45,752 bases of DNA. It comes from an uncultured Clostridia bacterium (GTDB lineage Bacteria; Bacillota; Clostridia; Christensenellales; CAG-917). A program made the translations under genes and the position numbers. The notes beneath the pieces were generated by a model that was given only the letters and a program-made list of their open reading frames with translations, made no database searches and had not been told where the DNA came from. The number at the start of each line of letters is the position of its first letter. Within the stretch, counting starts at the first letter, position 1. This document shows positions 8,886-16,428 of this stretch, in pieces. The DNA lies in the NCBI GenBank assembly GCA_949283145.1, contig CASDRL010000060.1, positions 1 through 45,752 of the forward strand. Reading direction: 5' to 3'.

Positions 8886-9506
8886 TCAGAGTTTGCCGCC
8901 GCAGAAGGGACAGAACACACAGCCGGAGAGCGCGATCTCTCTGCCGCAATGCGGGCATACAGCTGCCGCACCCTCGGCAGACTGCGCGCCATCCTCCGGA
9001 ACGGGCGCGCCGGAAGACGCCGCTTTCGCCGCCATTTCCGCCGCGAGTTTTTCCTGCAACTCTCTCTGCCGCGAGATGGCGGCACGCACCTCGGGAGACA
9101 TGTCTTCTGCGCGCATCCCCGCATTCACGGCGGCTACGGGGTTGAAACGCGCGGCAAACGATTCTATGGCTTCCTGCTCGGTGACTTCCACTCCGTCCCG
9201 CACGAACATGACATCCGCCACGATACTATACCCCGCCAGATTGCACGTGTCGATGAGTTTCCGAGCAGCGGCGAGTGCGTTCGGAGCATAACCGAAACAT
9301 TCGGAGATGAGCATCTTGTCCTGCATCTTGACAGCATTCACCACCCTGCAGAGCATCGCGCAATAGGCGTGACGCGACATCACGATCATAGCGGGGATCG
9401 CCGGCACGATAAAAAACGCCAGCCCCATCATCACCTTGCGCAGTTTGTTGAGTTTCTCACACCTTTTTTCGAGTTCGGGGACTATCTGCTTAAGATCGAT
9501 ATTCAT
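8886..9506 (-). CDS. Uncharacterised zinc-ribbon protein with one membrane segment
   Basis: The 206-residue product is not assigned to a known family. It has a hydrophobic segment near residues 25-45. A middle region (LISECFGYAPNALAAARKL) resembles no motif I know, and a charged helix lies near 155-170. It ends in a C-terminal zinc ribbon, CPHCGRE...CPFCGGKL. ATG 9506 is supported by AAGGAGGG five bases upstream. It has its own promoter and terminator, so it is monocistronic. The zinc ribbon may bind metal or a partner protein; function is unknown. Confidence 0.8.
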   Translation of the reverse strand: MNIDLKQIVPELEKRCEKLNKLRKVMMGLAFFIVPAIPAMIVMSRHAYCAMLCRVVNAVKMQDKMLISECFGYAPNALAAARKLIDTCNLAGYSIVADVMFVRDGVEVTEQEAIESFAARFNPVAAVNAGMRAEDMSPEVRAAISRQRELQEKLAAEMAAKAASSGAPVPEDGAQSAEGAAAVCPHCGREIALSGCVFCPFCGGKL

Positions 9507-9551
9507 GCTTCCCTCCTTCTCCGCCCATCCCGCAGGACAGGGTCACTTCAG

Positions 9552-9580
9552 ATTTTAGCAAACATCCCGCCCGCATTCAA
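9552..9580 (-). promoter_or_regulatory. Sigma-A promoter of the zinc-ribbon gene
   Basis: TTGAAT (9575-9580) and TAAAAT (9552-9557) on minus are spaced by 17 bases. About 40 bases of leader with a strong ribosome binding site follow. Confidence 0.75.
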
Positions 9581-9659
9581 GCCCAATAATAAGAAACGGC
9601 GTGCTCGGGGACGCTATGAATAGGCTGTTCGTCTCAGAGGAGTTTCTCTTCCCCAATAT

Positions 9660-9805
9660 AAAACCGGAACGTATTGAAACCAATGGGGACGAGGTAAAGC
9701 GGGGGACCCATCTTTGATGGGGTATGGGCGCGCAAATGTTCAATGGCTGGCAGGATATGCCCGCCATTGAACATTTTTGCCCCGTCCCCATTTGTTTCAG
9801 AGTTA
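9660..9805. repeat. Family IV double-stem element, copy a
   Basis: A 19-bp outer stem (9676-9694 with 9780-9798, two mismatches) contains AATGGGGACG and its partner. The inner stem is a perfect 14-bp pair, AAATGTTCAATGGC (9734-9747) with GCCATTGAACATTT (9763-9776). A side hairpin ACCCATC/GATGGGGT lies near 9707-9723. The second copy at 43815 keeps both stems, but the inner half is AGGCGC/GCGCCT rather than AATGGC/GCCATT. A fragment of the family II 3' end lies at about 9598-9645. Confidence 0.8.
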
Positions 9806-9837
9806 TACGCGAACTCATGCAACACTTGCTCAAAGTA

Positions 9838-10342
9838 GTCGTCGTGTTCAAAGACGCTTCAAATGAGCTGTTCATCTCGGGGGTTATCTTGATTTCCCCC
9901 TCCTTCCCTTCGGGCTTTCCTCCCCCGTGTTTGAAACGGGCTACCGTCCTCTGACATGGGAGTAAAATTAAACCCCCTTCCTGCGGGTTTCCCCCAAAAT
10001 CGTTCCCCCTGAAAGGGAACCCACCATTTTGGGGGAAACCTTCGGCACTTGGGCATTAGGGCGTCCGAGGACGGCGCCTCTGCGGCGCCGCCATGTTATG
10101 CCGCTTGCAATGCGCCCGCGAAGCGATCAGATGGCGCATTGCCGACGCACTTCACGTCTGCCCTCGGCACTCATACGGTCGCCGCGGCGCTCAAGAGGAC
10201 TTCGCCCTGTGAGCGCTTGGTGAGCGGCTCCACTCTGAACGAGATAACGTCGTGTCTAAGGACGTCACGATCATGCTGTTCGTTATTCCGTCTTCGAATG
10301 AGTGTTAGGCGTGCCTAGAGACGCTTCGAACGAGTGCTCATT
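9838..10342 (-). repeat. Family II structured repeat, copy F (subtype b)
   Basis: Read on minus, this starts after the family I element of the transporter gene and ends in the core GGGGGAGGAAAGCCCGAAGG and the motif GAGATGAACAGC. Subtype b has its own 5' half, with GAGTGGAGCCGCTCACC and GCGGCGCCGCAGAGGCGCC. It contains a long nested hairpin at 9986-10040: a perfect 15-bp outer stem with GTTCCC/GGGAAC inside. Copy G at 24352 is its closest relative. No gene is apparent. Confidence 0.8.
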
Positions 10343-10345
10343 ACC

Positions 10346-10467
10346 TGACGGCGATATTTGGATGCAGAACGCGAAAGCGCCCTTGGCGGGAGGCGGAGCG
10401 TACATAAACGTACGTGAGCATCCACGACAAGGGCGCTGACAAAGTTATGCGCCAAATAGCGCCGTCA
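10346..10467 (-). repeat. Family I stop-codon nested hairpin, copy 2 (transporter 1)
   Basis: This 122-bp element begins with the TGA stop of the transporter gene (10465-10467) and ends in TCA. The outer arms TGACGGCGCTATTTGG and CCAAATATCGCCGTCA pair with one mismatch. The inner stem has AGCGCCCTTG with CAAGGGCGCT. The apex between the stems is the conserved family sequence. Family II copy F follows directly. Confidence 0.88.
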
Positions 10468-11742
10468 GGCGTAGACTGCCCAGACAAGGCCGTACCCAAC
10501 CAACACCGCTATCAACGTGAAAGGCACGCTGATCTTCATATATTGGAGGGTGCCGACTTCGTGACCGGCTTTGCGGAGAATGCCGGTGGCGGTGATGTTG
10601 GCGGAGGCGCCGATGGGGGTGAGGTTGCCGCCGAGGGTGGCGCCGGAGAGGAGACCTAGGTAAAGGACCATGGTCTGCTCGGGGGAGATGCCCATGGTGC
10701 TTGCAATGCCGGTGATGACAGGGAGCATGGTCGCGACGTAGGGGATGTTGTCGATGAAGGCGGAGATGAGCACGGACGCCCACACGAGGAGGGAGTAGAG
10801 GGCGAAGATGCTGCCGCCGCTGGCTTTGACGAGGATGTCCGCGATGTCGTCGATGATGCCGACGGCGTCCAGCCCGCCGATGATGAGGAAGATGCCCGCA
10901 AGCAAAAGCAAGGTCTTGAAATCTATCTCTTTGAGCGTATTCTTGACGCCGGAGAAGTCCTTGCGGCGGATGACGGTGTAGATCATGCCCACGACCATAA
11001 GACCCACGCAGATGATGCCGGGGGTGACCTCGGGTTTTTCGGGGATGAAGGAGACGCCGATGAGCAGCGCGAGCATGGCGACGAGCAGGAAGGTGGGGAA
11101 GAAATCCTTGACCTCGGTGCGCTCGGAATACTCGACCTTCTGTTTGTCCTTGCGGAAGACGATGAGAAGGTAAGCGGTGGCGGCGAGAGCGGCGATCTGG
11201 ACGATCCAGAACATGCCCATCTTGCCATCCATCACGAAAAAGTCGATGAAGGACATGCCCACCTCGCTGCCGAGCATGATGGAAGTGGTGTCGCCCACGA
11301 GCGTCGCGGCGCCCTGCAGGTTGGACGACACGGCGATGGCGATGATGCCGGGCACAGGGGAAATGTCCAGCTTTTTGGCGAGCGAGAGCGCGATGGGCGC
11401 GACCATGAGCACGGTGGCGACGTTGTCGACGAACGCGCTGACCAGCCCCGCAAAGAGGGAGAGCGCGATGATCGCCCATTTGACGTTGGGCATACGCGCG
11501 ATGAGAAGGTCGGCAAGAAGAGCGGGCATCTTGGACTCGATGAAGAGCGCGACGATGCCCATCGTGCCCGCAATGATCATGAGCACGTTCCAGTCTATCG
11601 CCGTGGCGAAATCCCCCCACGGCAGAATGCCTATGCACAGGAAGAGAAAACCGACTCCCGCCGCGATGTACGCCCTGAACTTCGGCAGAGCGAGCAACAG
11701 CACGTAAGTCACCAAAAACAACACTAATGCCGCGATTTTCAC
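10465..11742 (-). CDS. ArsB/NhaD-type ion transporter 1
   Basis: The 425-residue protein is almost entirely hydrophobic, with about ten to twelve membrane segments. It has the two inverted signature repeats of the ArsB/NhaD/citrate (IT) superfamily: AFVDNVATVLMVAPIAL with SSNLQGAATLVGDTTS, and AFIDNIPYVATMLPV with GATLGGNLTPIGASAN. Such proteins exchange Na+/H+ or carry arsenite, phosphate or organic anions; the substrate cannot be read here. The GTG at 11742 is chosen because AGGGGGT lies eight bases upstream. It is divergent from a paralogous transporter gene. Confidence 0.82.
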   Translation of the reverse strand: MKIAALVLFLVTYVLLLALPKFRAYIAAGVGFLFLCIGILPWGDFATAIDWNVLMIIAGTMGIVALFIESKMPALLADLLIARMPNVKWAIIALSLFAGLVSAFVDNVATVLMVAPIALSLAKKLDISPVPGIIAIAVSSNLQGAATLVGDTTSIMLGSEVGMSFIDFFVMDGKMGMFWIVQIAALAATAYLLIVFRKDKQKVEYSERTEVKDFFPTFLLVAMLALLIGVSFIPEKPEVTPGIICVGLMVVGMIYTVIRRKDFSGVKNTLKEIDFKTLLLLAGIFLIIGGLDAVGIIDDIADILVKASGGSIFALYSLLVWASVLISAFIDNIPYVATMLPVITGIASTMGISPEQTMVLYLGLLSGATLGGNLTPIGASANITATGILRKAGHEVGTLQYMKISVPFTLIAVLVGYGLVWAVYA

Positions 11743-12044
11743 GGATAATACCCCCTTTTGAGCGAAACTCCCCCCTCTTTCCCCTCCTTGACGCACCGCG
11801 AACGGAAAGGGCGCCGAGAAAGAGTTTACCCTTTGATTTTGAATCACCTTGCGGCATTTGTCAACCCCCGTTCGGCGGGGAGTCGCAACAAGTTTTTTCT
11901 TCTCTCCTCCTCTTTTTTGCGGGAGCGTGCGGACGGAAAAATTTTTTACAAAATTTTTGCGATTTTCCCGCAAGAGGTTGATTTCGGGACGATTTCAGTA
12001 TATTATGTATCCTCTCAAATTATAAAGGAGTGGGTGAAGTCGAT
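11743..12044. promoter_or_regulatory. Divergent promoter region between the two transporter genes
   Basis: This gene-free space of about 300 bases holds two outward sigma-A promoters. On minus, TTGACA (11859-11864) and CAAAAT (11836-11841) are spaced by 17 bases and lead to the GTG at 11742. On plus, TTGATT (11978-11983) and TATTAT (12001-12006), also 17 apart, lead to the ATG at 12045 with AAAGGAG at 12024-12030. Between them lies A/T-rich sequence with CCCGTTCGGCGGGG near 11866-11880. Co-regulation of both genes is possible. Confidence 0.75.
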
Positions 12045-13346
12045 ATGGCGCTTTCCGTTGCGATGTTATGCCTTTCGTGTCTGAGCGTGGTGCTCGCCAC
12101 CGCGTTCGGCGCTAAAGCACGCATCGGAAAGGTGAAAGTGCGCATCTATTGGATGGTCCCTGTCGTCTGCGCCGTAGTGCTTGTCGCCACGGGAGAAGTG
12201 CCCCTCGAGCAGCTTGAGGAACAGTTCTTCGGCGACTCGGACATGAACCCGCTGAAGACCCTCGCCATCTTCCTTTCCATGAGCGCGATGAGCGTGTATC
12301 TGGACAAGGTGGGCTTTTTCAAATTGCTCGCCACCAAGGTGATGAAGCACGCGGGCACCAGTCAGGTGAAGCTGTTCATCCTGCTCTATCTCATCATCTC
12401 GCTGGTGACGATCTTCACTTCCAACAGCACCATCGTGCTCACCTTCACGCCCTTCATCTGCTATTTTGCCAAAAACAGCAACATCGATCCCGTGCCCTTC
12501 GTCTTCATGGCGTACGTGGCGGCGAACACGTGGAGCATGTTCCTCGTCATCGGCAACACCACCAATGTCTACATAGCCACCTACTTCGGCGTGGAATTTA
12601 TGGAATACGTCCGCATGATGGCGCTGCCCACGGTATTCGCCGCGGCGGTATCCTTCTCCCTGCTCTTCCTCATCTTCCGCAAGAAGCTGAAAGAGCCCCT
12701 GCAAGCGAGCGAACTCGAAGTCACCATCAGGAACGTCCCCGCCCTCGCGGTGGGCGTCGCGGGGCTCGGAGTGTGCACGGTGCTGCTCATCATCTCGTCA
12801 TATATCGGGCTGGATATGTGGATCGTATGTCTGTGTTCCGCGGGTGCGGTGATGGTGGGCGCTGTCATCTGCCTCCTCGCCAAAGGACAGTCCCTCCACC
12901 CCCTCAAAAAGACGGCAAAACGCATGCCGTGGCACCTCATCCCATTCCTCATCTCCATGTTCGTCGTCGTGCTCGCGCTCATGAACAACGGCGTAACGGA
13001 AAGCATCGCCTCCGTCTTCGACAACGAGCTCTCCCTCCTCTCCTTCGGGGCGCTGTCCGCGGGCGCGAGCAACCTCATGAACAACCTGCCCATGAGCATG
13101 TTCTTTGTTGGCATACTCTCCTCCCTCTCGGAGCCCAACCTTATGCCCGCGGTGTTCGCGACGGTGATAGGCTCCAACATGGGCTCGCTGCTCACCCCCG
13201 TGGCGTCCATGTCCGCGATGATGTGGCTGTCCATAGTCAAACACAAACACGTGGATTTCAAGTTTTTCGACTTCGTGAAAAAGGGAGTGCTGATCACGCT
13301 GCCTACTTTAGCCGCCGCGCTCGGCGGACTTGCCTTAATGCTCTGA
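12045..13346 (+). CDS. ArsB/NhaD-type ion transporter 2
   Basis: The 433-residue protein has about ten membrane segments and two family signatures: SNSTIVLTFTPFICYF with NTWSMFLVIGNTTNVY, and ASNLMNNLPMSMFFVG with GSNMGSLLTPVASMSA. It is a distant paralogue of the divergent transporter and probably an anion or arsenite-type permease; the substrate is unknown. ATG 12045 is preceded by AAAGGAG and by GGTGAAG; a GTG at 12030 is an alternative but overlaps the ribosome site. Its TGA stop starts a family I element, as in its divergent neighbour. Confidence 0.82.
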   Translation: MALSVAMLCLSCLSVVLATAFGAKARIGKVKVRIYWMVPVVCAVVLVATGEVPLEQLEEQFFGDSDMNPLKTLAIFLSMSAMSVYLDKVGFFKLLATKVMKHAGTSQVKLFILLYLIISLVTIFTSNSTIVLTFTPFICYFAKNSNIDPVPFVFMAYVAANTWSMFLVIGNTTNVYIATYFGVEFMEYVRMMALPTVFAAAVSFSLLFLIFRKKLKEPLQASELEVTIRNVPALAVGVAGLGVCTVLLIISSYIGLDMWIVCLCSAGAVMVGAVICLLAKGQSLHPLKKTAKRMPWHLIPFLISMFVVVLALMNNGVTESIASVFDNELSLLSFGALSAGASNLMNNLPMSMFFVGILSSLSEPNLMPAVFATVIGSNMGSLLTPVASMSAMMWLSIVKHKHVDFKFFDFVKKGVLITLPTLAAALGGLALML

Positions 13347-13466
13347 CGGCGTCATTCGGCGCACAACTTTGTCAGCGCCCTTGTCGTGGATGCTCACGTA
13401 CGGTCTCTGTACGCTCCGCCTCCCGACAAGGGTGCTTTCGCGTTCTGCATCCGAATGACGCCGTCA
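13344..13466 (+). repeat. Family I stop-codon nested hairpin, copy 3 (transporter 2)
   Basis: This 123-bp element starts with the TGA stop (13344-13346). The outer stem TGACGGCGTCATTCGG/CCGAATGACGCCGTCA is perfect over 16 bp, and differs from copies 1 and 2 by paired changes in both arms. The middle pairs GCA/TGC and AAC/GTT and the inner stem GCGCCCTTGTCG/CGACAAGGGTGC follow. The conserved apex GCTCACGTACG...GTACGCTCCGCC is present. Family II copy B follows. Confidence 0.88.
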
Positions 13467-13473
13467 GCGAATT

Positions 13474-13934
13474 AGCGTTTGTGCGGGCGTCTTCGAGCAC
13501 GATGTCTCTCTTTCGGAGACGGAACTACGCGCCGCTCAGCCAAACTTGCACAGCGGGCGCTTGCGCCTGCTCTTGCAAGTCGCGGCGCGCTATCTGAGTG
13601 CCGAGCAACGCCGTATATCTAAATAGACACGGGCTTTAAGTGCGAACCGAAGGTCCAGCGATTGTTGCGCTCTGCGCCAATCGCGTCGTGCCGAATTCCT
13701 CCGCCCGTGCCGGGTTCTCGGTGAGTACTGTTCGCCGCTCGATTATGTCAGTGCGAGACCCAAACTTTTTTCAAGAGGCGGAGAGTAAGTCCCGCATTTT
13801 AGGAGGACGATACTCTAATCGGACACGGGGGAGGAAAGCCCGAAGGGAAGGAGGGGGGAAATCAAGATAACCCCCGAGACGAACAGCTTATTCGGAGCGT
13901 GCTTGAGCACGACGAATAGCTTGATCGAGCGTCC
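13474..13934 (+). repeat. Family II structured repeat, copy B (subtype a)
   Basis: Most of the roughly 670 bases between the transporter stop and 14020 are this repeat. It has the 5' domain GCGCCGCTCAGCCAAACTTG with its pairing partner TGCAAGTCGCGGCGC. The module GCGATTG...CAATCGC follows, then CCTCCGCCCGTGCCGGG, the core GGGGGAGGAAAGCCCGAAGG and the hairpin GGGGG/CCCCC. The end motif is GAGACGAACAGCTTATTCGG. It is in the same direction as the flanking genes. No credible ORF is seen. Confidence 0.8.
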
Positions 13935-13984
13935 CCGAACACGGCAAAAACTCCGAACCGATGCGAACGAAGGCAACACATTTG

Positions 13985-14013
13985 TTGCGAAAACGGCGGC
14001 GGTTTGATATAAT
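13985..14013 (+). promoter_or_regulatory. Sigma-A promoter of the phosphatase-esterase operon, leaderless type
   Basis: TTGCGA (13985-13990) and TATAAT (14008-14013) are 17 bases apart. Only TTTTGT separates the -10 box from the ATG at 14020, so the transcript should begin at the start codon. Confidence 0.8.
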
Positions 14014-14019
14014 TTTTGT

Positions 14020-14805
14020 ATGGGAAGGAAACTCGAAGGCATCACATTCAGCAACTTCCGCGACTTGGGCGGGCTCGACGTCGGCGACGGCAAGATGATC
14101 GCGCGCGGGAAGATATTCCGCGCGGGCAAACTGCGCCCCAAAACGGAAGAGGACAGAGCTTTTCTGAAGGGGCTCGCCCTAGACACCGTGGTGGATCTGC
14201 GCATCCCCGCCGAGGTCCGGGAGAAGCCGGACGAACTGCCCGCCGGCGTGGAATATGTCAATGCATCGGTGTTCGGCGACACGAAGTTCCAAGTGCTGGC
14301 GCCCACACTGAAGTCCAAGCTGATGATGCTCTTCTGCACGGACGAGGAGTTTGACGAGATCCTGCAAGGCATCAAGGACTCCTACGCCTATATGCCATAC
14401 GCGAAGCACGCCTATTCCCTGCTCTTCGACAGGCTGACGGCGGGCAGGACGGTGGCGTTCCACTGCACGGCGGGCAAGGACAGGACGGGTGTTGCCGCGA
14501 TGATGATCGAGCTCGCTCTCGGCAGGACGCGGGAGCAGGCGAAGGAGCAATATCTTCTCTCCAACACCTACCGCGCGGGCTCCAACTCCAAAATCATGAA
14601 GGTCATCAATGCCGTGCCTCTCCGCCCGGGGTTCTACGCCGTGGTGGACTACTCCTCGCAGGTGCACGAGGAACTCTTCGACAACGCATACAACGCCATC
14701 TTCTCGCGCTATGACACGATTGAGGACTTTCTCCTTGCGGAATACGGCATAGGGCGCGAGACCCTGGCTCTTTGGAAAAGGAACTATCTCACCGAAGCGG
14801 AGTGA
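14020..14805 (+). CDS. Tyrosine-phosphatase-family protein
   Basis: The 261-residue product has the signature NFRDLGG at residues 12-18 and the active-site loop HCTAGKDRTG (Cys and Arg of the CX5R motif) near 148-157. This is typical of the atypical tyrosine or dual-specificity phosphatases of bacteria (Y_phosphatase3 type). Substrates may be phosphotyrosine or phosphoinositides; none can be assigned. The start codon follows a -10 box by six bases with no Shine-Dalgarno sequence. The esterase gene starts two bases after its stop, so the two form an operon. Confidence 0.9.
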   Translation: MGRKLEGITFSNFRDLGGLDVGDGKMIARGKIFRAGKLRPKTEEDRAFLKGLALDTVVDLRIPAEVREKPDELPAGVEYVNASVFGDTKFQVLAPTLKSKLMMLFCTDEEFDEILQGIKDSYAYMPYAKHAYSLLFDRLTAGRTVAFHCTAGKDRTGVAAMMIELALGRTREQAKEQYLLSNTYRAGSNSKIMKVINAVPLRPGFYAVVDYSSQVHEELFDNAYNAIFSRYDTIEDFLLAEYGIGRETLALWKRNYLTEAE

Positions 14806-14807
14806 AC

Positions 14808-15812
14808 ATGAAAAGACCCAAACTCACCATCGACGACATGAAAGCGTTTGAGGAAAAGCTCCTCTACGACATCAAGTTCGCCTACGTGCGCACGGGACAC
14901 GCCAAAAACGAGCTGCTCGGTTTCCTCACCGTGTTCAACGCCCGCCGCTCGCTGAACGTCAAGGTCAAGCGACAGGTGCACTACGACATGGACGGAGACA
15001 GAAAACTCTATCTCAACATCTACGAGCGCAAGGACCGCGACCCCGACATCAAAGCCCCCGTATTTGTCTACATCCACGGCGGCGGCTGGATAGGCGGGCT
15101 CCCGGAGACAAGGGAAGCCTTCAACACCCGCATCGCGGAAGCGGGCTATTTCGTCGTCAGTCTCTATTATGGGCACTCCCCCTTCTACCCTCACCCTCAG
15201 CCCATACAGAACATCTATAAGGCGTTCGCGTGGCTAAAACAGCACGCAAAAGAGTTCAACATCGACACGGACGCCATTTTCGTGGGCGGCGAGTCTGCGG
15301 GGGCGCACCTCTCCGCCATGGCGGGCGCCATCTCATCCGACCCGGAATACAACGCCCGCTTCGACCTCCATCCCGCAAGCCGTCACCAAAAGATCGCGGG
15401 GCTGGTGCTCAACTGCGGCGTCTTCGACCTGGAAAAAGCCATCGGGCTCCCCTTCAAAAACATAGAGCTCTATGTGCAGTCCTATTGCGGCGGAAAACCC
15501 TTCGACGAGCTAACAGAGGAGGAGAAAAACGAGATCTCACCCATCTATCACCTCACCAAGGACTTCCCTCCCACATTCGCCATCTCGGCGCAGTACGACG
15601 CCCTCGCCATCCTCACCTTCGACCTCGTGGAAAAGCTCCGCTCCCTCGGCGTCGAGGTGGAACACTATCACGGCACGGGCAAACTCGCCGTGCACGCCTT
15701 CGCCGTCGTGCAAGCCCTGCGCATCTCGAGAGAAGCGATGTTCGGCATCCGCTCTTTCCTGCGCGCGCATACCAAGGAAGGGCTTCTTCTCCGCCTGCGC
15801 CCACGCAGGTGA
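14808..15812 (+). CDS. Alpha/beta hydrolase, esterase/lipase of the HSL type
   Basis: The 334-residue product has the oxyanion motif HGGGW near residue 87, the nucleophile elbow GESAG near 163, an Asp in QYDALA near 264 and a His in AVHAFAV near 294. It is probably a cytoplasmic carboxylesterase; no signal peptide is present. ATG 14808 is preceded by CGGAGTGA and follows the phosphatase stop by two bases. The first 70 residues do not match the core fold and may form a cap. Confidence 0.88.
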   Translation: MKRPKLTIDDMKAFEEKLLYDIKFAYVRTGHAKNELLGFLTVFNARRSLNVKVKRQVHYDMDGDRKLYLNIYERKDRDPDIKAPVFVYIHGGGWIGGLPETREAFNTRIAEAGYFVVSLYYGHSPFYPHPQPIQNIYKAFAWLKQHAKEFNIDTDAIFVGGESAGAHLSAMAGAISSDPEYNARFDLHPASRHQKIAGLVLNCGVFDLEKAIGLPFKNIELYVQSYCGGKPFDELTEEEKNEISPIYHLTKDFPPTFAISAQYDALAILTFDLVEKLRSLGVEVEHYHGTGKLAVHAFAVVQALRISREAMFGIRSFLRAHTKEGLLLRLRPRR

Positions 15813-15840
15813 AGAAACAACGGGCTTCACTTTTCTTTTT
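15809..15840 (+). terminator. Probable terminator overlapping the esterase stop
   Basis: GTGAAG (15809-15814, containing the TGA stop) pairs with CTTCAC (15825-15830) and is followed by TTTTCTTTTT. The stem is short, so strength is uncertain. Confidence 0.55.
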
Positions 15841-15847
15841 AAGTTAC

Positions 15848-16298
15848 CGACGGTGTCATTCGGCGACCTGCTTTGTCAAAGCCCCGTCTTCGGGCAAGGG
15901 CTTCGTCGTGCTCGGGGACGCTCCGAATAGGCTGTTCGTCTCGGGGTTATCTTGATTTCCCCCTCCTTCCCTTCGGGCTTTCCTCCCCCGTGTCCGAACA
16001 GGTTCACTCCTCGCATCATGCGGGACTGACCGTACATCCCTACAAAAGTTTTTAATATCGCACCGACATAACCAAGCGGAGAACTGCACTTACCGAAAGC
16101 CCGGCACGGGCGGAGGAATTCGGCACTCGCAAATTAAAGCCCGTGTCTATTTGAGTTTACAGCGTTGCTCGGCGCTCAGATAGCGCGCCGCGACTTGCAA
16201 GAGCGAGCGCAAGCGCCCGCTGTGCAAGTTTGGCTGAGCGGCGCGTAGTTCCGTCTTCGAAAAGAGAAACGGCGTGTTCAAAGACGCCTGCTCAAACG
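15848..16298 (-). repeat. Family II structured repeat, copy C, with inverted family I arm
   Basis: Between two convergent genes, the minus strand carries the subtype a 5' domain (GCGCCGCTCAGCCAAACTTG), the block CCTCCGCCCGTGCCGGG, the core GGGGGAGGAAAGCCCGAAGG and the end motif GACGAACAGCCTATTCGG. Its far end, 15848-15885, is an inverted half copy of family I and matches copy 4 (16393-16428) at about 25 of 36 positions. The whole 15848-16428 unit is thus bounded by terminal inverted repeats. No gene is seen. Confidence 0.8.
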
Positions 16299-16307
16299 CT
16301 AATTCAC

Positions 16308-16428
16308 TGAGCGCGATATTTCGATGAAGTGCGCGAAAGAGCCACTGTCAGGGAGCGGAGCGTACACGGACGTACGTGAGCACCATGACAGTGGCTCTGA
16401 CAAAGCAATTCGCGAAATAGCGCGCTCA
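16308..16428 (-). repeat. Family I stop-codon nested hairpin, copy 4 (lipoprotein gene)
   Basis: This 121-bp element begins with the TGA stop of the lipoprotein gene (16426-16428). All stems differ from the other copies yet still pair: outer TGAGCGCGCTATTTCG with CGAAATATCGCGCTCA (one mismatch), and inner AGAGCCACTGTCA with TGACAGTGGCTCT (perfect). The apex GAGCGTAC...GTACGTGAGC is kept. It is the most diverged copy and gives the clearest compensatory changes. Confidence 0.9.

Noticed and set aside
13800..13870. Similarity of GAGGAAAGCCCG in family II to the P4 region of RNase P RNA
   Set aside because: The other conserved RNase P regions are absent in the right order and strand, and there are seven copies; a GAACCCGGC word occurs only on the opposite strand.
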